Shown here: positions 16,566 through 24,617 of the stretch, piece after piece | Position numbering within the stretch: the first letter of the stretch is position 1 | Layout of the letters: each line of letters begins with the position of its first letter | Made by a program: the position numbers and the translations under genes | Source of the DNA: Acidobacteriota bacterium | GTDB lineage: Bacteria > Acidobacteriota > Thermoanaerobaculia > Multivoradales > JAHEKO01 | Length of the DNA stretch: 27,707 bases | Assembly: GCA_029861655.1 (NCBI GenBank) | Contig: JAOTZA010000005.1 | Location: forward strand, 1-27,707 | Direction of reading: 5' to 3' | The notes under the pieces: model-generated | The model's input: the letters and a program-made list of their open reading frames with translations, nothing else | Told to the model about the DNA's origin: nothing | Database searches by the model: none

Positions 16566-17851
16566 TCGAAGGCCGCGCCCGTGGCTGCGGCCACTTCGCG
16601 GAGGGCGTGTTGAAAGTCGCTCCGGATGCGACGAATGTCATGTTCATGGCGCCCGAGGTCGCCGGCCACCGCCGCGATTTCGCGCCGCAGGCCCTTGTCG
16701 CTGGCCAGTTGCTCGATGGCGTGCTCGAGTGCCGTGGCGTCTTGGCGGTCCACGGCAAGAGCCCAGCCTTTGGTCTGGGCGGATTGGACAAAAGCGGCCA
16801 CACTCGGTCCGTAGATGAGGATCGGCACGCCCGAGAAAAGGTATTCCGGTATCTTGCTCGGCCACGAGTAGCGAATGAACCGAACCGAACCCGGGTCGAA
16901 GTTGAACGGAAGCAGCAGAATGTCCTGTTGGCGCAGCAAGTGCGGTACCTGTTGGTGCGGTACCATCGAAACGAAACGAACGTGTTGTCGATCGTCAAGT
17001 TCAGATAACAGTGCGCGGCTTCTGGCGGAGCAGGCCAACACAAGCTCTATGTTCACCGCTCGGTCACGCAGGCGCCGAACTGCCTCAGCCACCTCCACGA
17101 TCGCGCGATGGTTCGTGTTCCGCAGCACCGAACCGCCGTAGAAGATCCTAACGGGATCAGTCGAGGACCCTCCTGTGGGATGCGGATCGATTGGGGCGGA
17201 TGATCCCGGCAATTCGGCGCCGGCTCGCACCGCCTGAAACTCGAGACCGTACCGAAGCCGGTACGTTTCCGTCATCGCGTCCGAAAGAGACAGTCGAAGT
17301 CGTGCACGCTCGGCGGCTTTCAGGAACTCACGTCGATTCAGCCGGTTGAGTATCTGAGCCACGGGGAAGATGTTGCGCTCGGGAATACCGCAAACAGGCC
17401 AGTCGGACACGTAGTCATCCATGATGTGGATCACGAGTGGCACGCCGAGAAGATCGACGATCGTGTTCGTAAGCCTGCTCAGGGAGAGCCGTCCGAGAAA
17501 GCTGTAGACCACCTGCGGGTCATATGTCCGAAGCCACGCGAGGAGCGAGTTCGTCATCCGCATGGACACGGCGCCGTCCAGCGACTCATTGACGCCGCGG
17601 GCGTAGTCCCATGAACGACGAACCCACCCCATGGGTTTTCGCGAGGGTCTTGGATAGAGCTGATAAGCGTGGCCGCAGATGGCTTTGTCCGGGTCGCCAA
17701 CCTGATTAGTGTAGATGCTGGCGAGCTTTGACGCCGGCCACCCCTGGAACAAATCTGAGAGGAGGTTGCCTCCGCCTTCGGATCTGACGAAGGTGTTTGG
17801 AGCTATTACCAGAATTCGGGGGTATCGCGGATCCACCGTCGGGTCGAGCAA
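16562..17851 (-). CDS. Glycosyltransferase, GT4-like (GT-B fold)
   Basis: The 429-residue protein has a GT-B layout. The N-terminal half begins RILVIAPNTFVRSEGGGNLL, with the Gly-rich loop of GT4 enzymes. The second half starts at VRIFYGGSVLRNTNH, and includes FVSMVPHQQVPHLLRQQDIL and the donor-binding SKIPEYLFSGVPILIYGPS, whose Glu lies where GT4 enzymes contact the nucleotide-sugar. It should add a sugar to the growing lipid-linked unit at the cytoplasmic face; donor and linkage are not readable. Its start is nine bases past the stop of the Wzz-like gene, so the two are co-transcribed. The 3' end overlaps the convergent polymerase gene by four bases. Confidence 0.83.
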   Translation of the reverse strand: MLDPTVDPRYPRILVIAPNTFVRSEGGGNLLSDLFQGWPASKLASIYTNQVGDPDKAICGHAYQLYPRPSRKPMGWVRRSWDYARGVNESLDGAVSMRMTNSLLAWLRTYDPQVVYSFLGRLSLSRLTNTIVDLLGVPLVIHIMDDYVSDWPVCGIPERNIFPVAQILNRLNRREFLKAAERARLRLSLSDAMTETYRLRYGLEFQAVRAGAELPGSSAPIDPHPTGGSSTDPVRIFYGGSVLRNTNHRAIVEVAEAVRRLRDRAVNIELVLACSARSRALLSELDDRQHVRFVSMVPHQQVPHLLRQQDILLLPFNFDPGSVRFIRYSWPSKIPEYLFSGVPILIYGPSVAAFVQSAQTKGWALAVDRQDATALEHAIEQLASDKGLRREIAAVAGDLGRHEHDIRRIRSDFQHALREVAAATGAAFD

Positions 17852-17860
17852 GGGATCTGC

Positions 17861-19435
17861 TCAGACCAGGTCGGTCGCGCGCTCGCGCAGTACCGCGCGC
17901 ACCAGCACGACCACAACCAGCGCCATTACCAGCAACAGTGTCAGCACGCCGTACCAGCGCAGATTGCTGGACGTTATGACCGTGGCGGAGGTCGATTTCT
18001 CGATCTCGGTCCCGAGATCTCGAAACAAGGCACGGTCGGTGCCGTAGTTGAAGCGCTCCAGCTCGGTGCGCAAACGCGAGAGCACGCCCATGAGGCGCAC
18101 CAGGACTTCTCGCGCCGACTCGAGATCGGCCTCGAGTTGCTGGTTCATCTCTTCAAGGACGCGGGCGTCTGGGAGCTTAGGCCTCGCCCCGAGGCGCGCC
18201 ACCAACTCGCGCAACCGGCGGACCTCGGACTCGAGATCGGCTGCTTGGAGCCCGAAGTCGAGCCGTTCCCGGCTCAGCGCCTGGCGGAACTGAAGGTCGA
18301 CCGTGCTGGTACCGAGCTCCACGAGGCGATCGAGAAAGTCGCTGCCAAACTGCGGAATCGTCGTGCCGCCCAAGGCCTCGGGGTAGGCGCCTTCCTCGAT
18401 AGCCGCGCGCGAGCGATCGGGCTTCGTGTACTTGTCCAGCGCGACGGCAACCAGTGTACTTTTGTCACTCAGGAGTTCCTGCTCGCGCTGTAGGTCCTCG
18501 ATCCGCTTCTCGAAGTAGCGCGCTGTGCGATCGACGTCGCGAGACAACCTGAAACCGGTCGCAACCGTCGCCGCCTGCTCCAACGTCAAGTCCCGCAGAT
18601 CCTTCAAAACGCTTTCCAAGTCGGCAAGGCCCAGCCCGCTCTCGGTGTCGACAAGATTGTCGGCGTTCGGCATTTCTCGAAGTGCTACGGCGCTTCCGAG
18701 CACGTCATCGAGGCGGCTCCTTAGAATGTCGTATAGGACGAGGTAGTCGGCGCTTTGAAGCAGTGCCTTGTCCAGCGCGTGCGCCGAGAGAAAAGGCGCG
18801 TCCAGCTTGAAGATGCCGCGCCGGTCGATCATGTGGCGTTGCCAGGCCAGGGGCACGTCATCGAGCACCTTGAGGGCCTGCTCGTCGCTCAGTGTTCCTT
18901 CCTCGAGCGTCAGAGTGATCCGGGCGCCGCTGCGCGCGGCCTGCCGCAGTTCCCGAGAAAAGTGTTCCTCCAGTGTGCTGATCTCCGCGACGCCGAGGTT
19001 CCGCGTCTCGAGCAGCCCGCGGTATCGTCGGACGATAAACTCGCTTTGCGGCGCGTGAGCTTGTACGGCGAAAGCGTTGACAAAGGTGTCGATTGGCACC
19101 TCGAATTCGGCGAGCCCATTGGCTTCGTACACCTCGTTCAGCACCACAGGTGCGATGATGTTGCTCGCAGAGTAGCCCGTACCGTCTGGGTATTGGTCTT
19201 TGTCGACGCCCACGAAAACAAGCTTGATGTCCTTCGTATGTTGAACGAAGTGGTCTTCAAGCAACAGACCCTTGAGGCCTGCGATGGTCCAAAACAGCAG
19301 TGTGAAGGCCGCGAATGTCACGGCAAGTGGGCCGCGATGTTGCCACACGGTGGAGAACACCCAGCCGAGATCGACCCCTTCCTCGGTGTTGTCAGGTCGG
19401 TATTCGGACGCTTTCGGAGAATGTTCTTCGGGCAT
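17861..19435 (-). CDS. Wzz-like polysaccharide co-polymerase / chain-length regulator
   Basis: The 524-residue protein starts at ATG 19435, seven bases after a GAGG site. One membrane helix lies near residues 33-57 (LAVTFAAFTLLFWTIAGLKG) and a second near 492-515 (WYGVLTLLLVMALVVVVLVR), enclosing a large periplasmic region. Residues ~250-480 are rich in heptad-like Leu/Glu/Arg, indicating long coiled coils. This hairpin topology is that of PCP/Wzz proteins, which set glycan chain length together with Wzy. The short cytoplasmic C-terminus has no kinase domain. The Pro-rich motif usually found before the second helix of Wzz is absent, so it is a divergent member. It is likely transcribed from its own promoter (19471-19498) and co-transcribed with the glycosyltransferase downstream. 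Confidence 0.75.
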   Translation of the reverse strand: MPEEHSPKASEYRPDNTEEGVDLGWVFSTVWQHRGPLAVTFAAFTLLFWTIAGLKGLLLEDHFVQHTKDIKLVFVGVDKDQYPDGTGYSASNIIAPVVLNEVYEANGLAEFEVPIDTFVNAFAVQAHAPQSEFIVRRYRGLLETRNLGVAEISTLEEHFSRELRQAARSGARITLTLEEGTLSDEQALKVLDDVPLAWQRHMIDRRGIFKLDAPFLSAHALDKALLQSADYLVLYDILRSRLDDVLGSAVALREMPNADNLVDTESGLGLADLESVLKDLRDLTLEQAATVATGFRLSRDVDRTARYFEKRIEDLQREQELLSDKSTLVAVALDKYTKPDRSRAAIEEGAYPEALGGTTIPQFGSDFLDRLVELGTSTVDLQFRQALSRERLDFGLQAADLESEVRRLRELVARLGARPKLPDARVLEEMNQQLEADLESAREVLVRLMGVLSRLRTELERFNYGTDRALFRDLGTEIEKSTSATVITSSNLRWYGVLTLLLVMALVVVVLVRAVLRERATDLV

Positions 19436-19470
19436 AGTAAGACCTCATTAAGAGCCTTTTTGATCAGCGG

Positions 19471-19498
19471 AGTCTAGCGGAAAGAACCAGCCGGTCAA
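19471..19498 (-). promoter_or_regulatory. Candidate sigma-70 promoter for the Wzz-like gene
   Basis: On the minus strand: TTGACC (19498-19493), a 16-base spacer, and TAGACT (19476-19471) preceded by GC. The expected start of transcription, near 19464, would give a ~30-base leader before ATG 19435. It is the best promoter match in the window and is placed in the 162-base gap 19436-19597, where no gene was found. It would allow the Wzz-like and glycosyltransferase genes to be expressed apart from the genes upstream. Confidence 0.5.
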
Positions 19499-19597
19499 GT
19501 ATCATCGATCCGCCGGTCAGCGACCGTCGTAGCGGGATTTTGCCGTGTTTGACTCGCCTGTTTGCGATCCATGTTCGCAGGCCCGGCCGAGTCGTCT

Positions 19598-21376
19598 CTA
19601 ATTGCTCCATTTCGGTTCCCTCATCGCGATGCCAAGAGACCGGACGTCCTCGCTCGCGAAGTCGTTGAAGGGCCGAAACGTGGGTTGGGCTTCGATCGTC
19701 AGCAACACCCAATTCCTCGCAGAAGCCGGGACGGCAATCTTGTGCTCCTCCCAGCCGTCGCGGATCGGAAGGGTGGTGACAATTGTACCGTCAATGCCCA
19801 CTTCGACGGTTACCGGCCGCTTTGAACCCTGTGGGTGGCCGTTCGCGAAGCTGAGAATCAGATCGCCTCGACCGCGCTCGAGTCGCAATGCTGCGCGCCT
19901 TCCTGTCCAGCGGAAAGGCCCGACCGAGTCGTGCTCTTGATCGTGAAAGCCAAAGCTGCGGTTGCCCGCAAAGGGAAGTGGCTTGGCGGCGGGAAGCAGA
20001 CGAATGGGGACCAGCAGAAGGCCCACCGCCAGCAGCGCAAGAACAGCCTTGGGGATCTGTCCTTCCCGTCTTTGCGCGACCAGGCCTGAGCACGCAAGCA
20101 GAAACCACAGCATCCAGTGAATGGCTCGCACGTACATCATGTACTGCACGAGTCCATAGATCAGTGCTCCGAAAAGGCTGGCGGCTAGACCCAGGGCGAG
20201 CATCTGTTGATCGGGTTTGGGTTTCGCCAGACTTGCGATTCCCGCTGCAATCAGGAGTCCCAGACCCGCGAGGCCTACGGCGCCCCTTTCGGCAACGACT
20301 TGAAGGTAGAGGTTGTGGGCGGAGGAGTGGAAGCGCTTCCTGTCCTCGGAGGCTTTTGCGTGGAGATGCGAGTAAGCGGGAGAGAAGGCGCCCAGACCCT
20401 GGCCCGAAAGCGGGCGTTTCACGAACATCTGGATCGCTGCTTTCCAAAGAGGCGCGCGCGTCGTGAAGCCCGACTGGATATCCGTCGCGCGTTTGACGAT
20501 CCCCGAAGCGGATCCGCTGGCCACGAGTACGATCGTGATCATGGCGATCGATGCAGCCGCAGTCTGCGCCAGCCGTCGTGTCTGCCGCCGCGTCGGCCGC
20601 TGGTGTCGAATGAGCAAGAATGCAGAGAAGATCATCTGACCAGCCAATGCGACCCAGGCGCCACGCTGAAGTGTCAGTGCGATGCAGACGACCGAGAGTA
20701 CGCCTACAGCCGGAACGAGGCTCTTCATCCGGCGCCGGCCCGTGGCGAGCACTGCAACGCCGACCGGCGTTGCGAGCACCAGGTACTCCGAGAGCCACCC
20801 GGTGAGAAAGAACACGGATTGCAACCGGCCGCCGCTGCTGGCGTAGGCCGGGCGGTATGGTGACAGATCGATGAGCTCGGCCTGCGAAGCCAAACCCAGG
20901 ATCATGACCGCTCCCAGGCCGGCGAGCATCGCCCAACACAGTGGCCGGATCGACCGACCGGCGAAGGCGCGCTGCGTGGCGAGAAACAGGCCAAAGCCCA
21001 GGATCAGGTCAGCCGCCGAGCGCCAAGTGTAGAGTGCGGACCAGCTCTCGACCTCCGGCAGTGATTGAAGTAGAGCGAGCAGCGTTAACGGCCGCCAAGA
21101 CGGCGGTGCATACGGCGACGGAATCAGCGTCATGAGACTGACCAGGATGAAAGCAGCCGCGGCCCAGTTGAGCGCCGAGCGCTCGGGCCAGTGTCCGCGC
21201 CACGCCGTCAGGATGGCAGCGATCGCGGCCAGATCGAGAGCGCTCATATACGGCCCGCCCGGCGGCGCGCCAAAGAAGGGCAGAGTTGCGACGAGGACCA
21301 CGAGTCCGGCCCGTGGCCGCCAGGCTCCGAGGACCGCTACCGCCAGTGGCACCAACCAGATCAGGGTCTCGAACAT
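19598..21376 (-). CDS. O-antigen ligase/polymerase family membrane protein with a C-terminal beta-rich domain
   Basis: ATG 21376 gives 592 residues, starting five bases after the stop of the flippase gene; a longer frame to 21682 lies inside that gene. Residues 1-~460 are hydrophobic with multiple helices. They contain LTLQRGAWVALAGQMIFSA and, in the large loop, RAPLWKAAIQMFVKRPLSGQGLGAFSP-like sequence followed by SSAHNLYLQVVAERGAVGL, the hallmark of the Wzy_C/WaaL family. It therefore ligates or polymerises lipid-linked glycans on the periplasmic side. Residues ~465-592 form a soluble segment with alternating hydrophobic strands (RPVTVEVGIDGTIVTTLPI, DGWEEHKIAVPASARNWVLL), probably a beta-sandwich. 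Ligase and polymerase cannot be separated from sequence alone. Confidence 0.85.
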   Translation of the reverse strand: MFETLIWLVPLAVAVLGAWRPRAGLVVLVATLPFFGAPPGGPYMSALDLAAIAAILTAWRGHWPERSALNWAAAAFILVSLMTLIPSPYAPPSWRPLTLLALLQSLPEVESWSALYTWRSAADLILGFGLFLATQRAFAGRSIRPLCWAMLAGLGAVMILGLASQAELIDLSPYRPAYASSGGRLQSVFFLTGWLSEYLVLATPVGVAVLATGRRRMKSLVPAVGVLSVVCIALTLQRGAWVALAGQMIFSAFLLIRHQRPTRRQTRRLAQTAAASIAMITIVLVASGSASGIVKRATDIQSGFTTRAPLWKAAIQMFVKRPLSGQGLGAFSPAYSHLHAKASEDRKRFHSSAHNLYLQVVAERGAVGLAGLGLLIAAGIASLAKPKPDQQMLALGLAASLFGALIYGLVQYMMYVRAIHWMLWFLLACSGLVAQRREGQIPKAVLALLAVGLLLVPIRLLPAAKPLPFAGNRSFGFHDQEHDSVGPFRWTGRRAALRLERGRGDLILSFANGHPQGSKRPVTVEVGIDGTIVTTLPIRDGWEEHKIAVPASARNWVLLTIEAQPTFRPFNDFASEDVRSLGIAMREPKWSN

Positions 21377-21381
21377 GGCGT

Positions 21382-22842
21382 TTAGCTGCCCCGCGCACTC
21401 GTCGCGAGCGAGAGCCAGCGCCTGAGTTGGCCCCAGTACCGCGGGAGAGTCAGGGCCAGGTAGATTGCGGTGACCGAGATGCCGGTATACGCCAGGACCA
21501 TCCACGGGGAGATGGTTGCGGTAGATACGAATACCAGGAGCAGCAGAGGCGCCAGGGCGAGAACGCCGGAGCGAGTCGTCGGCCACAAGGCACCGCCCAG
21601 GCTCGCCCATGGAATCGCAAAGAGCCGGATTCCGACCACGAGGTAGGCACCCGCCCACACGGCAAGCGCTCCAACGACGCACGCGGCGACGCCGCTGATT
21701 CCGTATCCAATGCCGACGGTCCAGACCAGCGCCGCGAATACGATCAGCCGGAGCAGAGAGAACTGGAGTAACAGCCTCGGCTTACCGACCGCCATAAAGG
21801 CCGCCTCGAGCAGTCGAGGAAGGAGAAACAACCCCGCCAACCCCAGGATTCGAAGCGGTTCGACGGAGGGCTCCCACTTCTCCCCATAGAGCGCTCGGAG
21901 CAGCCAGGGTCCGGAGACAACGACGAGGATCACGGCCGGAAGGACAACAGTGAGAAGGCCGCGCATCCCTTCCAAGAGCCCATTCTTGATCCGTGTTGCG
22001 TCTTTCTGGACAATCGAGAATGTCGGGAAAGCAACGACTCTCACCAAGCCTGCCAGTCGTTGGAGCGGTACCAGAGAGAGCTGAAGCGCAAGAGAATAAT
22101 AGCCTAACGGCTCGGTGCCTACGAACCTGCCGATGACGAAATAGTCGGCCCTCAGTAGCACCCGCTCGACCACGTTGCTGGCCATGACCGGCGCACCGAA
22201 CTTCACCAGGTGTCGGAGCACACGCAGGTCCAGGGAGAGTCCGGGGCGATAGTCCACCGATCGCCAGACCACGGCGCAGATAAGGAGGCGCTGGGCGAGA
22301 ACGGCCCCACCCAGAGCCAAGGCTCCGAACCCCAGAGCGGCCAGTGTCAAACCGGCTCCGGCGAAGCCTATCTCTCCGGCGAACTGTGCCATCGAGATTC
22401 GGCGGAAGTCGAGCCGCCGAGTCAAGAGAGCCCGAGGAACAGCGGAAAAGCCGGTGATGATCAAGCTGAGACAAAGCAGGCGAAGAAGCGGAGCAGCGTT
22501 GGAATCGCCCAAAAGACCCGTCAGCGCGTCGCTGTAGAAAAACGTAGCTGCTGCGAGCAAGAGATAGACAGCGAGGTTGCACAAGAAGGCGCTGTCGAGA
22601 ACGGTTCGGTCTATCTCTTGTCTCTGGATCAGGGCCGCCGGTAGACCCAAATCGCCGATACCCTCCTCGAGGGTAATCGCAATCAACGCTAGGGCGAGCA
22701 GGCCGAAATCGGTCGGAGGCAGGAGCCAGCCTAGACCCAGGAGAGCCAGCAGGTGGAGTACGCCGGAGCCGTAGTTGCCGGCGCCGGACCACACTAGAGC
22801 GCGCTTTGCACGGTGGCGCAGTGAACCTGGCGGGGAGTTCAT
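21382..22842 (-). CDS. Oligosaccharide flippase, WzxC-like (second copy)
   Basis: The 486-residue polytopic membrane protein has the N-terminal AKRALVWSGAGNYGSGVLHL and the segment LPPTDFGLLALALI typical of the WzxC/polysaccharide-transport group. Further marks are VPRALLTRRLDFRRI, LVKFGAPVMASNVVE and RADYFVIGRFVGTEPLGYYSLA, which recur in these proteins. It should export undecaprenyl-linked repeat units. Its ATG at 22842 overlaps the TGA of the upstream sulfotransferase gene (ATGA), and the ligase/polymerase gene begins five bases after its own stop, so the three are translationally linked. It is divergent from the flippase at 13509-14963. Confidence 0.87.
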   Translation of the reverse strand: MNSPPGSLRHRAKRALVWSGAGNYGSGVLHLLALLGLGWLLPPTDFGLLALALIAITLEEGIGDLGLPAALIQRQEIDRTVLDSAFLCNLAVYLLLAAATFFYSDALTGLLGDSNAAPLLRLLCLSLIITGFSAVPRALLTRRLDFRRISMAQFAGEIGFAGAGLTLAALGFGALALGGAVLAQRLLICAVVWRSVDYRPGLSLDLRVLRHLVKFGAPVMASNVVERVLLRADYFVIGRFVGTEPLGYYSLALQLSLVPLQRLAGLVRVVAFPTFSIVQKDATRIKNGLLEGMRGLLTVVLPAVILVVVSGPWLLRALYGEKWEPSVEPLRILGLAGLFLLPRLLEAAFMAVGKPRLLLQFSLLRLIVFAALVWTVGIGYGISGVAACVVGALAVWAGAYLVVGIRLFAIPWASLGGALWPTTRSGVLALAPLLLLVFVSTATISPWMVLAYTGISVTAIYLALTLPRYWGQLRRWLSLATSARGS

Positions 22843-23867
22843 GACGTTGGTCTCAGTTTCCCGGAAGACGGGTGGTAGCCGTAGGCGGCTGCCAGCTTTC
22901 CTGCTCGCTCGGTGATCTGTCTTTCGAACCTCTCGGGTAGCTGGCTGAGATAGCGATCGTTAACGTTGGGCCGCAGTGGATACCAGCGGTCCGAGAATCG
23001 GCTACCGAACGGCAAGGTATCGCCAGGTGCGGGAACCAGCGTGTTCACGAACGGGAGATCCAAGAAATCGCATAGGGTCCTCAGGCACCGTTCGGGCTCG
23101 ACGAGGACGTCTTCGAATCTGAGCGTCGTGAACGAGACCTTGCCTTTGTCTTCCTCTACACAGCGCATGGAGTTCAGCCAATGCTGGAGGCAAAGCTCGA
23201 ATCGTGTGTCGAGATCGAGAGTCGAGGAATAGCGTCGCATGTCACCGGCGCTGCCGGTCGCATTTCGGTAGATCGACGCATACGGATTGCGGGTCACGAG
23301 AACAAAGTGCGGATTGGCGTCTCGAAGGAGGGCATTGATGTAGCTGATCTTGACGGTGTAGGTTTGGCTTTTGTCGAGGAAGCGCCCACCGGTTGGCTTA
23401 CCGTGGCGAAAGAGGCTTTCACGAAGAACACGTTGCAAGCGGTTTGCGGTTCGTTGGTCGAAGTCCGTTTCCGTGAGGCGATACTTGTCGATCAGCTCGT
23501 TGGAGCCGTAGGACCAACTGCGCGGCGGAGTGAAGATGTCGTGGTGAGGCGGCTTGCCCAGCCAGCGCCCACCGCTCACCAGGCTCGCGGGCAGCCTGCC
23601 GAGAAAGGCCCTGTGCATCTCGTCGGCTCCGGACCAGTAGCGGTGGTTGCCGCTCAGTGAAACCACCTGTGGATGGCGGCGCAGCATCCGCGAGATCAAG
23701 GTCAGTCCGTCGCCCTGGTTGCCAACCAGAAAGATCGGGCGGTCGATTTCCACCCGGCGAAAGTGAGCCAGCGCCGCTCTCGGATCGACCAGCCAGTTAC
23801 TCCGTTTCCAGAGATACCAGAATCGATTGGCGCGTGCGCGAAGCGGATCCAGCACCGAGTCGCTCAT
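22839..23867 (-). CDS. Divergent sulfotransferase-family protein
   Basis: The 342-residue protein starts at ATG 23867; a GTG at 23897, next to the preceding stop, is an alternative. The fold is suggested by RPIFLVGNQGDGLTLISRML (residues 43-62) followed by RRHPQVVSLSG, the position of the PAPS loop in Sulfotransfer_3-type proteins. FVLVTRNPYASIYRN at 188-202 matches the 3'-phosphate motif, and TLRFEDVLVEPERCLRTLCDFLDLP-type sequence occurs near the C-terminus. The usual K/R-S-G-T of the loop is replaced by G-D-G-L-T, so PAPS use should be tested. It overlaps the flippase gene by four bases and follows the phosphoglycosyl transferase gene closely. Its placement suggests a role in modifying the repeat unit before export. 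Confidence 0.75.
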   Translation of the reverse strand: MSDSVLDPLRARANRFWYLWKRSNWLVDPRAALAHFRRVEIDRPIFLVGNQGDGLTLISRMLRRHPQVVSLSGNHRYWSGADEMHRAFLGRLPASLVSGGRWLGKPPHHDIFTPPRSWSYGSNELIDKYRLTETDFDQRTANRLQRVLRESLFRHGKPTGGRFLDKSQTYTVKISYINALLRDANPHFVLVTRNPYASIYRNATGSAGDMRRYSSTLDLDTRFELCLQHWLNSMRCVEEDKGKVSFTTLRFEDVLVEPERCLRTLCDFLDLPFVNTLVPAPGDTLPFGSRFSDRWYPLRPNVNDRYLSQLPERFERQITERAGKLAAAYGYHPSSGKLRPTS

Positions 23868-23900
23868 GAGTTCTAAGTCCCGGCGTAGCCGCTGCACTCG

Positions 23901-24584
23901 CTAGGCGCCATCCGTACTCCGCAGGAGACGTTCCAATTCCCGAGGAGGGCTCGGTGCGCCCGGGAAGAATCGGAGTACCCCGTGCAGCGGAAATACGAGC
24001 GCTGCAGCAGTCAGAAGCAAGATCCGAAAGTAGAGGCCAAGAGAGTCACGCTTCGCGTACCAACGTTCCAAGTCGCCCTTGTAGGGGGCGATGATTTCGT
24101 CATGGAAGGTGTCGAAGTCCTGCCCCGACCGTTCGAGCAGGTCCTCTTCGTCGCGGAAGACGAGCGATCCGATGCCGGTGACCCCCGGCGTCTGACGATC
24201 GATCGCGGCCTTTTGCTCCGCCGAGTAGAGGTGATAGTGGACCGGCGCCTGAGGCCTGGGCCCGACCAGGCTCATGTTTCCGATCCAGACGTTGAAGAGT
24301 TGCGGCAGCTCGTTGATCTTGGTTCTTCGAAGCACTCTGCCCACGGGCAGAACTCGGGGATCGTGCTTGCGGGTCAGAAAGCCGCCTTCCAGATTCGGGG
24401 ACTCTTTGAGCATGGTAGCGAACTTGATGACTTTGAACGGCTCGCCGCCCTTGCCGATGCGCTCCTGGCGGTAGATGACCTCGCCTTCACCGGTGAGGCG
24501 CAAGATCAACACGATCGGCAGGAAAACGGGAGCCAGAGCGAGTATCGCAAGGGAGGTCAAAAGAAGATCGAGAAGACGAATCAT
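23901..24584 (-). CDS. Monotopic phosphoglycosyl transferase (PglC/WcaJ-type bacterial sugar transferase)
   Basis: From ATG 24584 the protein has 227 residues. An N-terminal re-entrant hydrophobic helix (LLDLLLTSLAILALAPVFLP) precedes the catalytic domain with YRQERIGKGGEPFKVIKFAT, LRRTKINELPQLFNVW and NMSLVGPRPQ. The family moves a sugar-1-phosphate from a UDP-sugar to undecaprenyl phosphate, starting repeat-unit synthesis. The catalytic Asp-Glu pair of PglC reads Asn91-Glu92 here. The length is that of the minimal PglC form, without the extra membrane domain of WbaP/WcaJ. A C-terminal hydrophobic stretch (LLLTAAALVFPLHGVLRFF) is unusual for the minimal form. The in-frame TTG at 24596 is less likely as a start. 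It lies between the aminotransferase and sulfotransferase genes, probably in one operon. Confidence 0.87.
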   Translation of the reverse strand: MIRLLDLLLTSLAILALAPVFLPIVLILRLTGEGEVIYRQERIGKGGEPFKVIKFATMLKESPNLEGGFLTRKHDPRVLPVGRVLRRTKINELPQLFNVWIGNMSLVGPRPQAPVHYHLYSAEQKAAIDRQTPGVTGIGSLVFRDEEDLLERSGQDFDTFHDEIIAPYKGDLERWYAKRDSLGLYFRILLLTAAALVFPLHGVLRFFPGAPSPPRELERLLRSTDGA

Positions 24585-24617
24585 CGGGTAGCCCAACCGC
24601 GGAAAGTCGCCGGCGGA

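Noticed and set aside
21377..21682. N-terminal extension of the O-antigen ligase-like protein
   Set aside because: It lies inside the upstream flippase gene in another frame; the hydrophobic ligase sequence begins at ATG 21376.
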